A program made the position numbers and the translations under genes. Shown here piece after piece: positions 1 to 6,538 of a DNA stretch of 10,278 nucleotides. The notes beneath the pieces were generated by a model. The model saw nothing but the letters and a program-made list of their open reading frames with translations, had not been told where the DNA came from and did not search any database. Positions within the stretch are counted from its first letter, which is position 1. Every line of letters starts with the position of its first letter. This DNA comes from Nanoarchaeales archaeon (GTDB lineage Archaea; Nanobdellota; Nanobdellia; Woesearchaeales; UBA583). The DNA is taken from contig JABSQY010000025.1 of the NCBI GenBank assembly GCA_013215525.1, forward strand, positions 9,594 to 19,871, in the 5' to 3' direction.

Positions 1-294
1 AAAACAGATATTTTTAAAAATTTCACCTTTGAAATTTATTTTATACCAAGTACATTAAGTTTCAGAATATTACCTAAAAATATTGATAATAAAAATATTG
101 TAAAATATTTCGAAAATGAATTGATATTTAAATTTCCTTTTGAATTTTTTAGTTTAGAATTAGTAAAGAAAATATTAAAATTCAAAAATAACTTAAATAT
201 CAATGACTTATTTTTTCCAAATATAAATTATATTATAGATACAAGTGATTTGAATCAAAAAATTAAATCAAAAAAATTAATTTTAATGAATTAA
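1..294 (+). CDS. C-terminal part of an unrecognised protein (5' truncated by window edge)
   Basis: Frame 1 is open from the first base to TAA at 292-294, giving 97 codons. That is long for chance in DNA this A+T-rich, where TAA is frequent. The fragment is rich in Phe, Ile, Lys and Asn (for example 'FEIYFIPSTL', 'KFPFEFFSLELVKKIL') and ends 'KLILMN'. It has no cysteine, no obvious membrane segment and no motif that I can assign to a family. The start lies outside the window, so full length and any signal peptide are unknown. It converges on the helicase gene at 774-2696. It contains no in-frame TGA, so the genetic code does not affect it. The call rests only on frame length and on amino-acid use similar to the other proteins here. 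Confidence 0.6.
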   Translation, partial: KTDIFKNFTFEIYFIPSTLSFRILPKNIDNKNIVKYFENELIFKFPFEFFSLELVKKILKFKNNLNINDLFFPNINYIIDTSDLNQKIKSKKLILMN

Positions 295-382
295 AGAAAA
301 CAAAATAAATAGAATTATATTTTTATTAAGATTATTCCGCTACGCTCCAAAAATAAACTTAAAAAAATAAAATATAATAATC

Positions 383-405
383 TTTTTCTCTGATTACGAG
401 AAAAA
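383..405. terminator. Candidate bidirectional terminator hairpin
   Basis: TTTTTCTC (383-390) pairs perfectly with GAGAAAAA (398-405) around a 7-base loop, TGATTAC. The T/A tracts form the outer half of the stem, so either strand would present a hairpin containing a U-run. It lies about 90 bases past the first gene and between converging genes, which suits a terminator. The stem has only two G-C pairs and an 8-bp hairpin can occur by chance here, so confidence is low. Confidence 0.3.
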
Positions 406-499
406 ACGTTCACTTCGTTCTCTCAAACAAATAGAATTTTTAAAAAATATATTTCTCTACACTGCGTTTCATTCAAAACAATTTTTAAAAATAATAAAA

Positions 500-690
500 G
501 ATACGCTCTCGAACAAAAAACGCAAAGGCAGAACACACAGCGAAGCCACATTCGCCTATTTTTCTAACTACATTTTCAGATTTTGTCAAGAGTGCTGAAA
601 TTCAGGCGCCCGATTAATAGCGGCGCTATATCGGATAGTGTCTTAATTTTAGTACTATTGTCACAATATGGAAATACGCACAGCGAGACA
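500..690. other. G+C-richer non-coding island, possible ncRNA or dispersed repeat
   Basis: By hand count about 79 of 190 bases are G or C (about 42%), against roughly a quarter elsewhere. It contains an inverted repeat GCGAA/TTCGC (540-555). A longer hairpin at 610-634 has CCGAT pairing with ATCGG, then after a 2-base bulge ATAGC with GCTAT, and a GGC loop. The word CACAGCGA occurs twice (536-543 and 679-686). On the minus strand a perfect TTGACA (589-584) is followed after 17 bases by TAGAAA, four of six matches to a -10 box. None of this matches tRNA, rRNA, tmRNA or RNase P hallmarks. A structured RNA, a genome-specific repeat, or decayed foreign DNA are all possible. Confidence 0.35.
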
Positions 691-740
691 GAAAAAAACA
701 AAATAGTAAAATTACAAGTAGAAATATAATTAATAGAATA

Positions 741-777
741 AAAAAAATATAAATTTAAATTTAAAATTTAAATTTAT
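741..777 (-). terminator. Terminator of the DeaD-type helicase gene (A/U hairpin plus U tract)
   Basis: 749-762 and 764-777 form a perfect 14-bp inverted repeat built only of A and T, around a single central base. In RNA this gives about 13 pairs with a 3-base loop. On the minus strand it is followed by ATTTTTTT (748-741), as in an intrinsic terminator. The hairpin overlaps the stop codon at 774-776, so termination would come immediately after translation ends. Confidence 0.6.
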
Positions 778-2696
778 TGAGCAACTTCAATAACAGGTCT
801 TCCATTATCTGATTTCTCTGACTCAAACGCCTTTAAAATCTTCTTAGAATCATCCTTAGAAACTGTCATAAATGAAAAAGCTCCACATAACTTAACATCC
901 TTAGGTCTAACACTTCCTGATTTCTCAGAAACATACTTAGATAAAGAATCAGTTGTAATTCTATCGTGAGTTCCTTTAGCAATAAATAATCTTACATCAT
1001 CACCAGAAATAGATGGTCTTCCACCGTTTGATTTATTACCATATCTATCTCCACCATCTCTTGAACCGAATCTATCAGAACCTCTTGAGTCTCTTCTATC
1101 TCCGTCTCTTGAGAATCTATCTCTAGAATCTCTTCTGTCTCCATCTCTTGAGAATCGGTTTCCACCATCTCTAGAACCGAATCTATCAGATCCTCTAGAA
1201 TCTCTATCTCTGGAACCAAATCTATCTCCACCACGGGAATCTCTATCACGAGAACCAAATCTATCATTTCCACCACGGGAATCTCTAGAAAATCTTCCAC
1301 CATCACGACCACGAGAATCTCTATCTCTAGAACCTCCTCTTGAATCACGTCCACCACCGAAACCTCCAGCAGCCATTCTTTCATGAGCAGGATTAGCAAT
1401 TGCTTCCTTATGTAACATCTTATGTAATAAAGCAGAAACTGCTCCTTCTGGACCAAACTTTTCAATTAATGAAGTAGTCATCTCTTGAAATTTCTTATGA
1501 GCTCCAGTAGACATAATAGTCTCAATCTCTTTCTCAACTCTATTTGCATTACTCATAGCTAAATCAGCAACAGTAGGTAAAGTACCTCTCTCAATAGTTG
1601 AATTATTAGTTATTCTCTCTAATTTTCTAACAACCCATTCTTCCTTAGGTCCAATGAAAGTAATTGCAGTACCTTTATTTCCTGCTCTTCCAGTTCTACC
1701 AATTCTGTGTACATAAGTTTCTAATTCTTGAGGAATTGAAAAGTTAATAACATGAGATAAGTTTGAAACATCAATTCCACGAGCAGCAACATCAGTTGCA
1801 ACTAAAATGTGTAATTTTTGATCTCTAAAGTTTTGTAAAATCTTCTCTCTCTTATTTTGAGCAATATCACCGTGAATTGCATCAGCTTGATACTTATTCT
1901 TTCTTAAGAATTGAGCAACTTCGTCAACATCATTTCTAGTCTTACAAAATACAATACCATAAAAGAAATCTTCTAAATCAATAATTTTAGTTAAAGCATC
2001 GAATTTTTCAGAGTATCTTAATTTATAATAAATTTGTTTAATTAAATCACTATTAAATTTCTTCTTAGCAATTTCAATAACTTCATGGTCTCCCATATAT
2101 TTTCTAGTAATTTTCTTAATCCCTTCAGGCATAGTAGCTGAAAATAAAAATACTCTTTTAGTATCATTAGCAGCTGCTAAAATAGTTTCAATATCATCAA
2201 TGAAACCCATATTAAGCATTTCATCAGCTTCATCTAAAACAAAATAATCAATTTCAGCAAGTCTTAAAGACTTTCTTTTAATTAAATCCATAACTCTTCC
2301 AGGAGTTCCAACAACAATATCGCAACCAGCCTTTAAATCTCTAATATGATTAGTAATAGGTGTTCCACCGTATACTGACATAATATGTAATCTCTTCTTA
2401 CCTAAGTAAGATTTAATCTCTTCAGCAACTTGAATTGCAAGTTCTCTTGTAGGAGCTAAAATAATCGCCTTAGGAAATTTATTCCCAACTTGAATTTTTT
2501 GAATTAAAGGTAACCCAAAAGCAGCTGTCTTACCAGTTCCTGTTTGTGCTAAACCTAAAACATCTTTAGTTGTTTCTAAAATCACAGGGATTGCCTGTGC
2601 TTGAATTTCAGTACAAAATTCAAATCCTTTCTTTTCTAATGCTCCTGTAATTTCTGTATCGAAATTGAAGCTATCAAATCTAGTTTTTTCATCCAT
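774..2696 (-). CDS. deaD: DEAD-box ATP-dependent RNA helicase, DeaD/CsdA type
   Basis: This 640-residue protein has every DEAD-box landmark in order: Q-motif region about 7-37, motif I AQTGTGKT (50-57), Ia PTRELA (82-87), GG (110-111), Ib TPGR (131-134), II DEAD (155-158), III SAT (186-188), IV VFCKTR (249-254), V TDVAARGID (301-309) and VI HRIGRTGR (330-337). A linker is followed by an Arg/Gly/Ser/Asp repeat region (about 444-553) and a C-terminal DbpA-type RNA-binding domain (about 567-638, 'RLFIAKG' to 'PVIEVAQ'). Order and length match DeaD/CsdA (about 630 residues in E. coli). That family unwinds RNA in ribosome assembly, mRNA turnover and cold adaptation in the cytoplasm. The first ATG is used because the Q motif starts only a few residues later. 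No Shine-Dalgarno is visible; an A/U hairpin abuts the ATG. The gene appears monocistronic, with its own terminator. Confidence 0.95.
   Translation of the reverse strand: MDEKTRFDSFNFDTEITGALEKKGFEFCTEIQAQAIPVILETTKDVLGLAQTGTGKTAAFGLPLIQKIQVGNKFPKAIILAPTRELAIQVAEEIKSYLGKKRLHIMSVYGGTPITNHIRDLKAGCDIVVGTPGRVMDLIKRKSLRLAEIDYFVLDEADEMLNMGFIDDIETILAAANDTKRVFLFSATMPEGIKKITRKYMGDHEVIEIAKKKFNSDLIKQIYYKLRYSEKFDALTKIIDLEDFFYGIVFCKTRNDVDEVAQFLRKNKYQADAIHGDIAQNKREKILQNFRDQKLHILVATDVAARGIDVSNLSHVINFSIPQELETYVHRIGRTGRAGNKGTAITFIGPKEEWVVRKLERITNNSTIERGTLPTVADLAMSNANRVEKEIETIMSTGAHKKFQEMTTSLIEKFGPEGAVSALLHKMLHKEAIANPAHERMAAGGFGGGRDSRGGSRDRDSRGRDGGRFSRDSRGGNDRFGSRDRDSRGGDRFGSRDRDSRGSDRFGSRDGGNRFSRDGDRRDSRDRFSRDGDRRDSRGSDRFGSRDGGDRYGNKSNGGRPSISGDDVRLFIAKGTHDRITTDSLSKYVSEKSGSVRPKDVKLCGAFSFMTVSKDDSKKILKAFESEKSDNGRPVIEVAQ
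1038..1352 (-). repeat. In-gene imperfect tandem repeats encoding the RGG/RS-like helicase tail
   Basis: Residues about 449-553 of the helicase are imperfect repeats of 13-15 residues around 'RFGSRDRDSRGGD' and 'RFSRDGDRRDSRG'. Many aromatic residues in the array sit in an 'RF' or 'RY' step. Such Arg/Gly-rich disordered tails in other RNA helicases bind RNA non-specifically and can favour condensate formation; that role is inferred here. The underlying DNA repeats on the complementary strand (recurring TCTAGAA-, ACCAAAT- and CCACC-like words) and could change in copy number by slippage. Confidence 0.8.
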
Positions 2697-2725
2697 TTTT
2701 TTTTAAATCAGCAATTTAAAAAAAA
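2697..2725 (-). promoter_or_regulatory. 12-bp all-A/U leader hairpin abutting the deaD start codon
   Basis: 2697-2708 (eight T, then AAAT) is perfectly complementary to 2714-2725 (ATTT, then eight A) around the 5-base spacer CAGCA. In the minus-strand mRNA this is a 12-bp A-U stem with a 5-base loop whose 3' arm touches the AUG at 2696. It covers the place where a ribosome binding site would be. A stem this long and perfect is unlikely by chance, although its homopolymer halves make it less surprising. It could control translation by temperature or through the helicase's own unwinding; that is inference. Confidence 0.5.
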
Positions 2726-2998
2726 TGATATTCGTAACTCACCAAATATTTAATGTATATATTAATATTTGTACAAATTAATTAATTATCATAATTTTAA
2801 CTATCGCTATAGTTTTTTATTATCGTCCGAGAATTCCAAATCAAATATATATATTATTATATCGTATAATAAATAATTGATTAAATCATCTTATCTATAA
2901 TCACTATCCAAAAACTAGAATAACTAAATATCTAATAAATAAAAATTGTAAATAACTATTCAATTTCTAAAATTAAAGTATTATTATCATTACCGCAA
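2726..2998. other. A+T-rich intergenic stretch, probable deaD promoter region
   Basis: No gene is supported here. It must hold the promoter of the minus-strand helicase, but no convincing -35/-10 pair stands out in such A+T-rich DNA. A hairpin AACTAT-CGCT-ATAGTT lies at 2799-2814 and is followed on the + strand by six T, so it looks like a terminator for rightward transcription, although no rightward gene lies before it. A 12-bp palindrome at 2767-2778 is within chance expectation. Confidence 0.35.
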
Positions 2999-3001
2999 TG
3001 A

Positions 3002-3160
3002 TTGGATAAACCGTATGTAAATCTATACATTGTATAAATTTATGCGCCAAATACATCTTTCAATGTATTTACTGTTTAAGTATCATCCAACACTAACGGG
3101 CAATTCATAAAGAATTATTTATATGCTAAAAAAAAGCATATGCCAAAGACAAATTGTCTT
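3002..3160 (+). ncRNA. Candidate structured RNA or long structured 5' leader (unknown class)
   Basis: Several hairpins are packed into about 160 bases. TTGGAT (3002-3007) can pair with ATCCAA (3085-3090) and close two hairpins: TAAAT-C-TATACA against TGTATA-A-ATTTA (3018-3042), and AAATACAT/ATGTATTT with a 6-base loop (3049-3070). Next, GGCA (3099-3102) can pair with TGCC (3141-3144) around a small hairpin at 3103-3115 and TATGCT/AGCATA with a poly-A loop (3122-3140). A final hairpin AAGACA/TGTCTT spans 3146-3160. This resembles two three-way junctions. It fits no riboswitch, tmRNA, 6S or RNase P consensus that I can recall. It lies about 180-340 bases before the first secreted-protein gene, so a leader or an independent small RNA are both possible. 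The strand is assumed. Confidence 0.3.
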
Positions 3161-3232
3161 CATTTTTAAGTATGTCAAACGACCTCTAGTAAATAATAGT
3201 TAGATAGAGTTTATAAATATGTAGTTGAAATA

Positions 3233-3320
3233 TAATTCACACTTAATAAAATATAAAAAAATAAAGACTTAATTTTTTAAAATAGTCACACTTAGTAACA
3301 ACTAACATATCTTTATAAAT
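3233..3320 (+). promoter_or_regulatory. Probable promoter region of the secreted-protein operon, with repeated TCACACTT
   Basis: TCACACTTA occurs twice in direct orientation (3237-3245 and 3286-3294). The longer word TAATTCACACTT (3233-3244) recurs once more at 9370-9381, upstream of the third paralogue. A -10-like TATAAAT lies at 3314-3320, 20 bases before the ATG. No clear -35 box is seen. The repeats may bind a regulator. The whole assignment rests on position and recurrence. Confidence 0.3.
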
Positions 3321-3340
3321 AAACACATACTTATTTTATT

Positions 3341-4606
3341 ATGACAATTAAACCGAATCTAACAACTATATTAAGAGCATCTTTATTATTTTTAGCTTCA
3401 AATCAAGTATTAGCAATTAACCCAACTGAAATAGAAAAAGCTTTTGAAGAAGAGTGTATATCTAAACATGAAGTTAAATTAATAAATAACTACAGTGGAC
3501 ACACAAGCGGAGATTTTTCAAGTTTATTAAACAAAACAAATAAACAATTTAATACAGGAGATTATACAATCAGTTCAGAATTAACAACACTTATTAACTC
3601 AGATTTAACTCAAATACAAAATTATATATCTGGAATGAAAGATAGAAACAAAGGAATTGAAGCTATAGGAAAGTGTATACTTAAAGAATTTCCTAATCGA
3701 ATAGATGAAGTGTATGATGAAATGTTAGATGAAATTGGGAGAGGAGTAAAATCATGCCATCAATTAGAAAGAATTTTATCAATACACTATATCCAAAATG
3801 AAGAAACAAAAGAAAAAGGAATTGATATGTTACACGAACTATCATCTGAATTAGTAACTATTGAAAAATATGCGATAAATAATAAATATGCAACTGAAAA
3901 AATTAAAATACTTAAAAACGTAATTTTTGAAGATTTTATTATACATTCAACAAATAATTGTGGAGACGTTAAAGGATATAGATTTACAAACCTAAATGGA
4001 ACAATTGGAGGATTTGTAGAAATTACAGCAACAGTAGATAAGAATAATAAAAATATACATCTTGCAAAAGGAGTGAGTGTATGTGAATATGCTGAAATAA
4101 ATGATGGAACACTCTTAGGTAAAGCAACAATCACTGGAGACCATGTAATGAATGCAGGTGAAGTATCAGGAACTGTAATATTGTCAGGAGGAATAAACAA
4201 TGGAGCAAAATTTACACAAAACTCAAAACAAACAGAAGGAATAGCACATCCTTGGCAAGAATTCACAGGAGGATACAAATATTCAGGTGAAACTATGTTT
4301 GAAAAAGTTTTAAGATATATAGAAAACAAATACTATAATATTAATAAATCAAAACGTGAGATTGAAGTATTCAAGGCGCCTAATCATACAAAAGAAGAAA
4401 TTCAAGCAAAACAATACATGGGAGGACTACGACAAAAGATTTCAGATAAAAAAAAAAAAATCGCAGCAGATTTTGAGAGTATAATGGAATTTAGTAAAGA
4501 AGCTGATAATAAAAGAGGTGAACTTGTAAATACAAATACAGGACTAATAAATGAAATTAAAAGGCTTGAAACTGAATTGAGGTCAAATAAATGAAACCTC
4601 AATTAA
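3341..4606 (+). CDS. Secreted protein with degenerate beta-helix-like domain, paralogue 1
   Basis: A signal peptide is clear: basic start, hydrophobic core (about 7-20), and V-L-A cleavage near residue 25. Residues 26-200 look mostly helical. Residues about 207-320 form the family domain: C207, then N-x-N-G (217-220), GGF (223-225), C248 and hexapeptide-like alternation with small and Asn-turn residues ('AEINDGTLLGKATITG'), ending 'SGGINNGAKF' and 'YSG'. This aligns closely with the next gene's product and suggests a left-handed beta-helix. Residues 320-415 are charged and helical, probably coiled coil. Under code 25 the TGA at 4592-4594 is Gly, so the protein ends at TAA 4604-4606 (421 residues) and overlaps the next gene by 16 bases; with the standard code it would end at 4594. 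An A13 run encodes Lys370-373. Export and family are well supported, function unknown. Confidence 0.85.
4448..4460 (+). repeat. Run of 13 A residues inside paralogue 1
   Basis: Thirteen consecutive A bases encode four lysines plus the first base of an Ile codon. Loss of one A leads to TAA within 8 codons, and gain of one A leads to TAG within 12 codons (reading TGA as Gly). Either change would remove roughly the last 45 residues and uncouple the overlapping downstream gene. Such tracts are known sites of replication or transcription slippage and of sequencing error. Confidence 0.9.
4579..4582 (+). promoter_or_regulatory. Shine-Dalgarno-like GAGG for paralogue 2
   Basis: GAGG sits 8 bases before the ATG at 4591, inside the upstream coding sequence. 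It is the only plausible Shine-Dalgarno among the called starts. It supports the 4591 start and reinitiation or coupled translation across the overlap. Confidence 0.5.
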
Positions 4607-5931
4607 AAACAACTCTAGCAACATTGTTATCAATAGGAACATTAACACTAGCGCCACAATTCGCGCAAGCACATGAATGTGGTGATGTTATAGGAAAATA
4701 CCACACAAATCAAGATGGATCAAAAGGAGGATTCATCCAATCTACAGCATTCATTGACTCAAGTGTATATATTAGTCCAAACGCAAGTGTCTGTGATGAT
4801 GCAGTTGTATTAAGCGGTAAAATATTAGATTATGCAGTTATAGAAAATAAGTCAGAGTTTAATGGTGGAATAATTTCACATCTTTCAAGAATGAGTGGTG
4901 GTGTAAACAACGGAGCAATCTTTAAAGGTGATACAAGACATACGTCAGGAACAATTGGAGAAGGATACACATTTAAGGGAACATTCGAATATTCTGGGCA
5001 AGATTTAGATAAAGGTATACATTACAAAAAAAGAGATAAGATTTCAACTCAAAGTCCTAAATTTTTATTAGAAGCTAAATTAAACAAATTAAACTTAGAA
5101 ATTGAAAATAATCCTGAAATAACTGAAGAGATTAAAGCAAATCTCGCTGAAAGCTATGATAATGTTTTAGAAGATTATAATAAATATAATAGAAGAATTA
5201 AAGAATTAAAAACTCAAATAAATCAAAAGAATAGAACAAATAATATAATGTCATTAGAACGAAATCTTACAAAATTATTAAATGATAGAAATCATAAAAT
5301 TAATTTTTTAGACAAAATTAATAAAAATCCAAATTATAATCCAGATGTTAAAAAATCAACAAGAATTGAAATAGATGAAATTAATGATGATATTTGTAAT
5401 TCTATTTCAAATTTAAAATCATATAATGTACTAACTGACTCATCTATTTGTATAACACGAGAACAAAGACAAGAAATAAAACAAGCAAAACAAAGTAAAA
5501 TAGAAACAAAATTAAATAACTTAGATAAATTGGCAAAAAAACAATTTGATTCAGTGATAAATAAGTATTGGATAAATGGAGAGATAAATATGGGTATAAC
5601 TCCTGAATTTGGATTAGAATATTTCTATAGTCGACAAATTAACGAACAAAGAATAAAACCAGAATTAAAATGGTGTATATTTTCAATGAATTTTAAAAAT
5701 AAAGATTATAAAGATATTAACATGAATTTAAATGAAAATATTAATTTTGAAGAGGGAGATGGATATTTTAAAAATAGTAAAATGACTATTATATCTCAAG
5801 GGAATAAAAAAATTAGAGAGGTAAGAGGTAACAATAGTATTCATATTCTAAAAAAATTAAAAAAAGTTATTGATACTTGTCAAAAGAAAAAACCAATACT
5901 TAAAGAATTAAAAGTAAGTATGTATGAATAA
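4591..5931 (+). CDS. Secreted protein with beta-helix-like domain and long helical tail, paralogue 2
   Basis: This 446-residue protein begins with a textbook signal peptide (MKPQLK, hydrophobic to about 22, cleavage after A-Q-A at 25-27). The mature protein starts directly with the family domain: C30, N-x-D-G (40-43), GGF (46-48), C68, then hexapeptide-like turns to 'SGGVNNGAIF' (102-111) and 'YSG' (134-136). Residues about 158-245 and 290-325 are rich in Lys, Glu, Leu and Asn and look helical or coiled-coil. The end (about 326-446) is mixed, with W327, W361, C362 and C430. It has no transmembrane segment after the signal peptide and no sortase or lipobox motif. It overlaps paralogue 1 and has a GAGG ribosome site, so both are probably made from one mRNA and may act together. 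Enzymatic motifs are not recognisable. A structural or adhesive surface role is plausible, but unproven. Confidence 0.85.
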   Translation: MKPQLKTTLATLLSIGTLTLAPQFAQAHECGDVIGKYHTNQDGSKGGFIQSTAFIDSSVYISPNASVCDDAVVLSGKILDYAVIENKSEFNGGIISHLSRMSGGVNNGAIFKGDTRHTSGTIGEGYTFKGTFEYSGQDLDKGIHYKKRDKISTQSPKFLLEAKLNKLNLEIENNPEITEEIKANLAESYDNVLEDYNKYNRRIKELKTQINQKNRTNNIMSLERNLTKLLNDRNHKINFLDKINKNPNYNPDVKKSTRIEIDEINDDICNSISNLKSYNVLTDSSICITREQRQEIKQAKQSKIETKLNNLDKLAKKQFDSVINKYWINGEINMGITPEFGLEYFYSRQINEQRIKPELKWCIFSMNFKNKDYKDINMNLNENINFEEGDGYFKNSKMTIISQGNKKIREVRGNNSIHILKKLKKVIDTCQKKKPILKELKVSMYE

Positions 5932-5995
5932 ACAACAAAAAGAAAACTATAAACTAGTACTATAAGTACAGAAATATTCAAAACCATAAAATAAA

Positions 5996-6456
5996 ATGAA
6001 CCAACAATTAAAGTTAGCAGGACTTAGTTTACTACTTACAACTTCACTATATTCTCAAAACGCAAATGCAAGTTATCAATTCATCGAAGCTGACAAACAC
6101 GCATTTGAAAGATACTCAAAAAAAAGTGATTATGTAGGAAAAAAACATGTATTAGTAATAAGTAATGAAATAGAAGTTTATGTAAAATCAGTTGAATTCA
6201 AAGATTGTAAAGCAACTGTTTCATACATTAATAATGAATTTAAAGATAGTTTTAGTTTAGGTGACATTTTAATTTAGGTATTGCAGATGCAAGCGATACA
6301 ACTAGTGGAAAAGAATTTATAATGATATACCATAGAGAGAATATAGGTTTAAAACTTTTATTACATATAACAAATGATAAAGAAAAACAAACAAAAATAA
6401 GAAAACTAGTAAGGACACATATGACATATTGTGTAGATGAAGTAAACATAAATTAG
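5996..6456 (+). CDS. Small secreted two-cysteine protein, split by a -1 frameshift near 6271
   Basis: The first frame (5996-6277) encodes 93 residues: a signal peptide cleaved after A-N-A (23-25), then a mature part with 'VEFKDC' (C71), ending at TAG 6275-6277. The next frame stays open to TAG at 6454-6456. Joining the two after Leu92 (reading on from 6271) gives a 153-residue protein that continues 'NLGIADAS' and ends with C146. The joined product resembles the next gene's product in length (147), in strand-Cys near the middle, in a 'DKEKQ'-like charged stretch and in a Cys near the end. A terminator-like hairpin lies exactly at the second stop. So one gene is likely, with a missing base (for example AAA read as AA at 6271-6272), a genuine mutation, or less likely programmed shifting. 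It lies 64 bases after paralogue 2 and is probably co-transcribed. Function unknown. Confidence 0.6.
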
Positions 6457-6480
6457 AATAAGATATATTTATCCTAATTT
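6450..6480 (+). terminator. Terminator hairpin at the end of the secreted-protein operon
   Basis: AAATTAG (6450-6456) pairs with CTAATTT (6474-6480). After one A/C mismatch, ATAA (6458-6461) pairs with TTAT (6469-6472) around a 7-base loop. The stem includes the TAG stop at 6454-6456. Its position supports the frameshift-corrected gene end rather than the earlier stop at 6277. Confidence 0.5.
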
Positions 6481-6538
6481 AACTATTCTTTAACTATATC
6501 ATATACATGTATATAAAGTTTAAATCAATATAATTCAT

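Larger units (their letters stand above)
295..748. other. Convergent intergenic region with hairpins and short G+C-rich words
   Basis: About 450 bases lie between the 3' end of the first gene and the helicase terminator, with no convincing gene. The region holds an inverted repeat AAGATTATT/AATAATCTT (328-336 with 376-384) and a compact 8-bp hairpin at 383-405. Three similar words rich in CG dinucleotides occur at 338-347, 411-420 and 460-470, followed by the G+C-richer island listed separately. One + strand frame (371-643) stays open if TGA is read as Gly, but it has no start codon and its codon use is unlike the real genes. Confidence 0.5.

Noticed and set aside
371..643. Open + strand frame of about 91 codons if TGA (596-598) is read as Gly
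   Set aside because: No usable start codon, overlaps hairpins and the G+C-rich island, and uses codons (CGC, CTC, TCG, GCC, CGG) that the real genes avoid. Probably a chance frame.
992..1465. Minus-strand frame of 157 codons inside the helicase gene
   Set aside because: It is a shadow of the repetitive Arg/Gly/Ser-coding region in another frame; the product is low-complexity Glu/Ile/Val with no independent signal.
2767..2778. ATTTGTACAAAT palindrome as an operator
   Set aside because: By base composition about nine 12-bp palindromes are expected in 10 kb of this DNA, so it carries no weight alone.
3123..3203. 26-codon frame starting inside the 3122-3140 hairpin
   Set aside because: Too short, no ribosome binding site, and no feature of a leader peptide beyond a few lysines; better explained as part of the structured region.
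3787..4329. Minus-strand frame of 180 codons opposite paralogue 1
   Set aside because: Antisense shadow of a well-supported secreted-protein gene; its hydrophobic composition comes from the reverse complement of Lys/Asn/Glu codons.
6501..6514. ATATACATGTATAT palindrome before the 6539 gene as an operator
   Set aside because: About three such 14-bp palindromes are expected by chance here; no second copy supports it.
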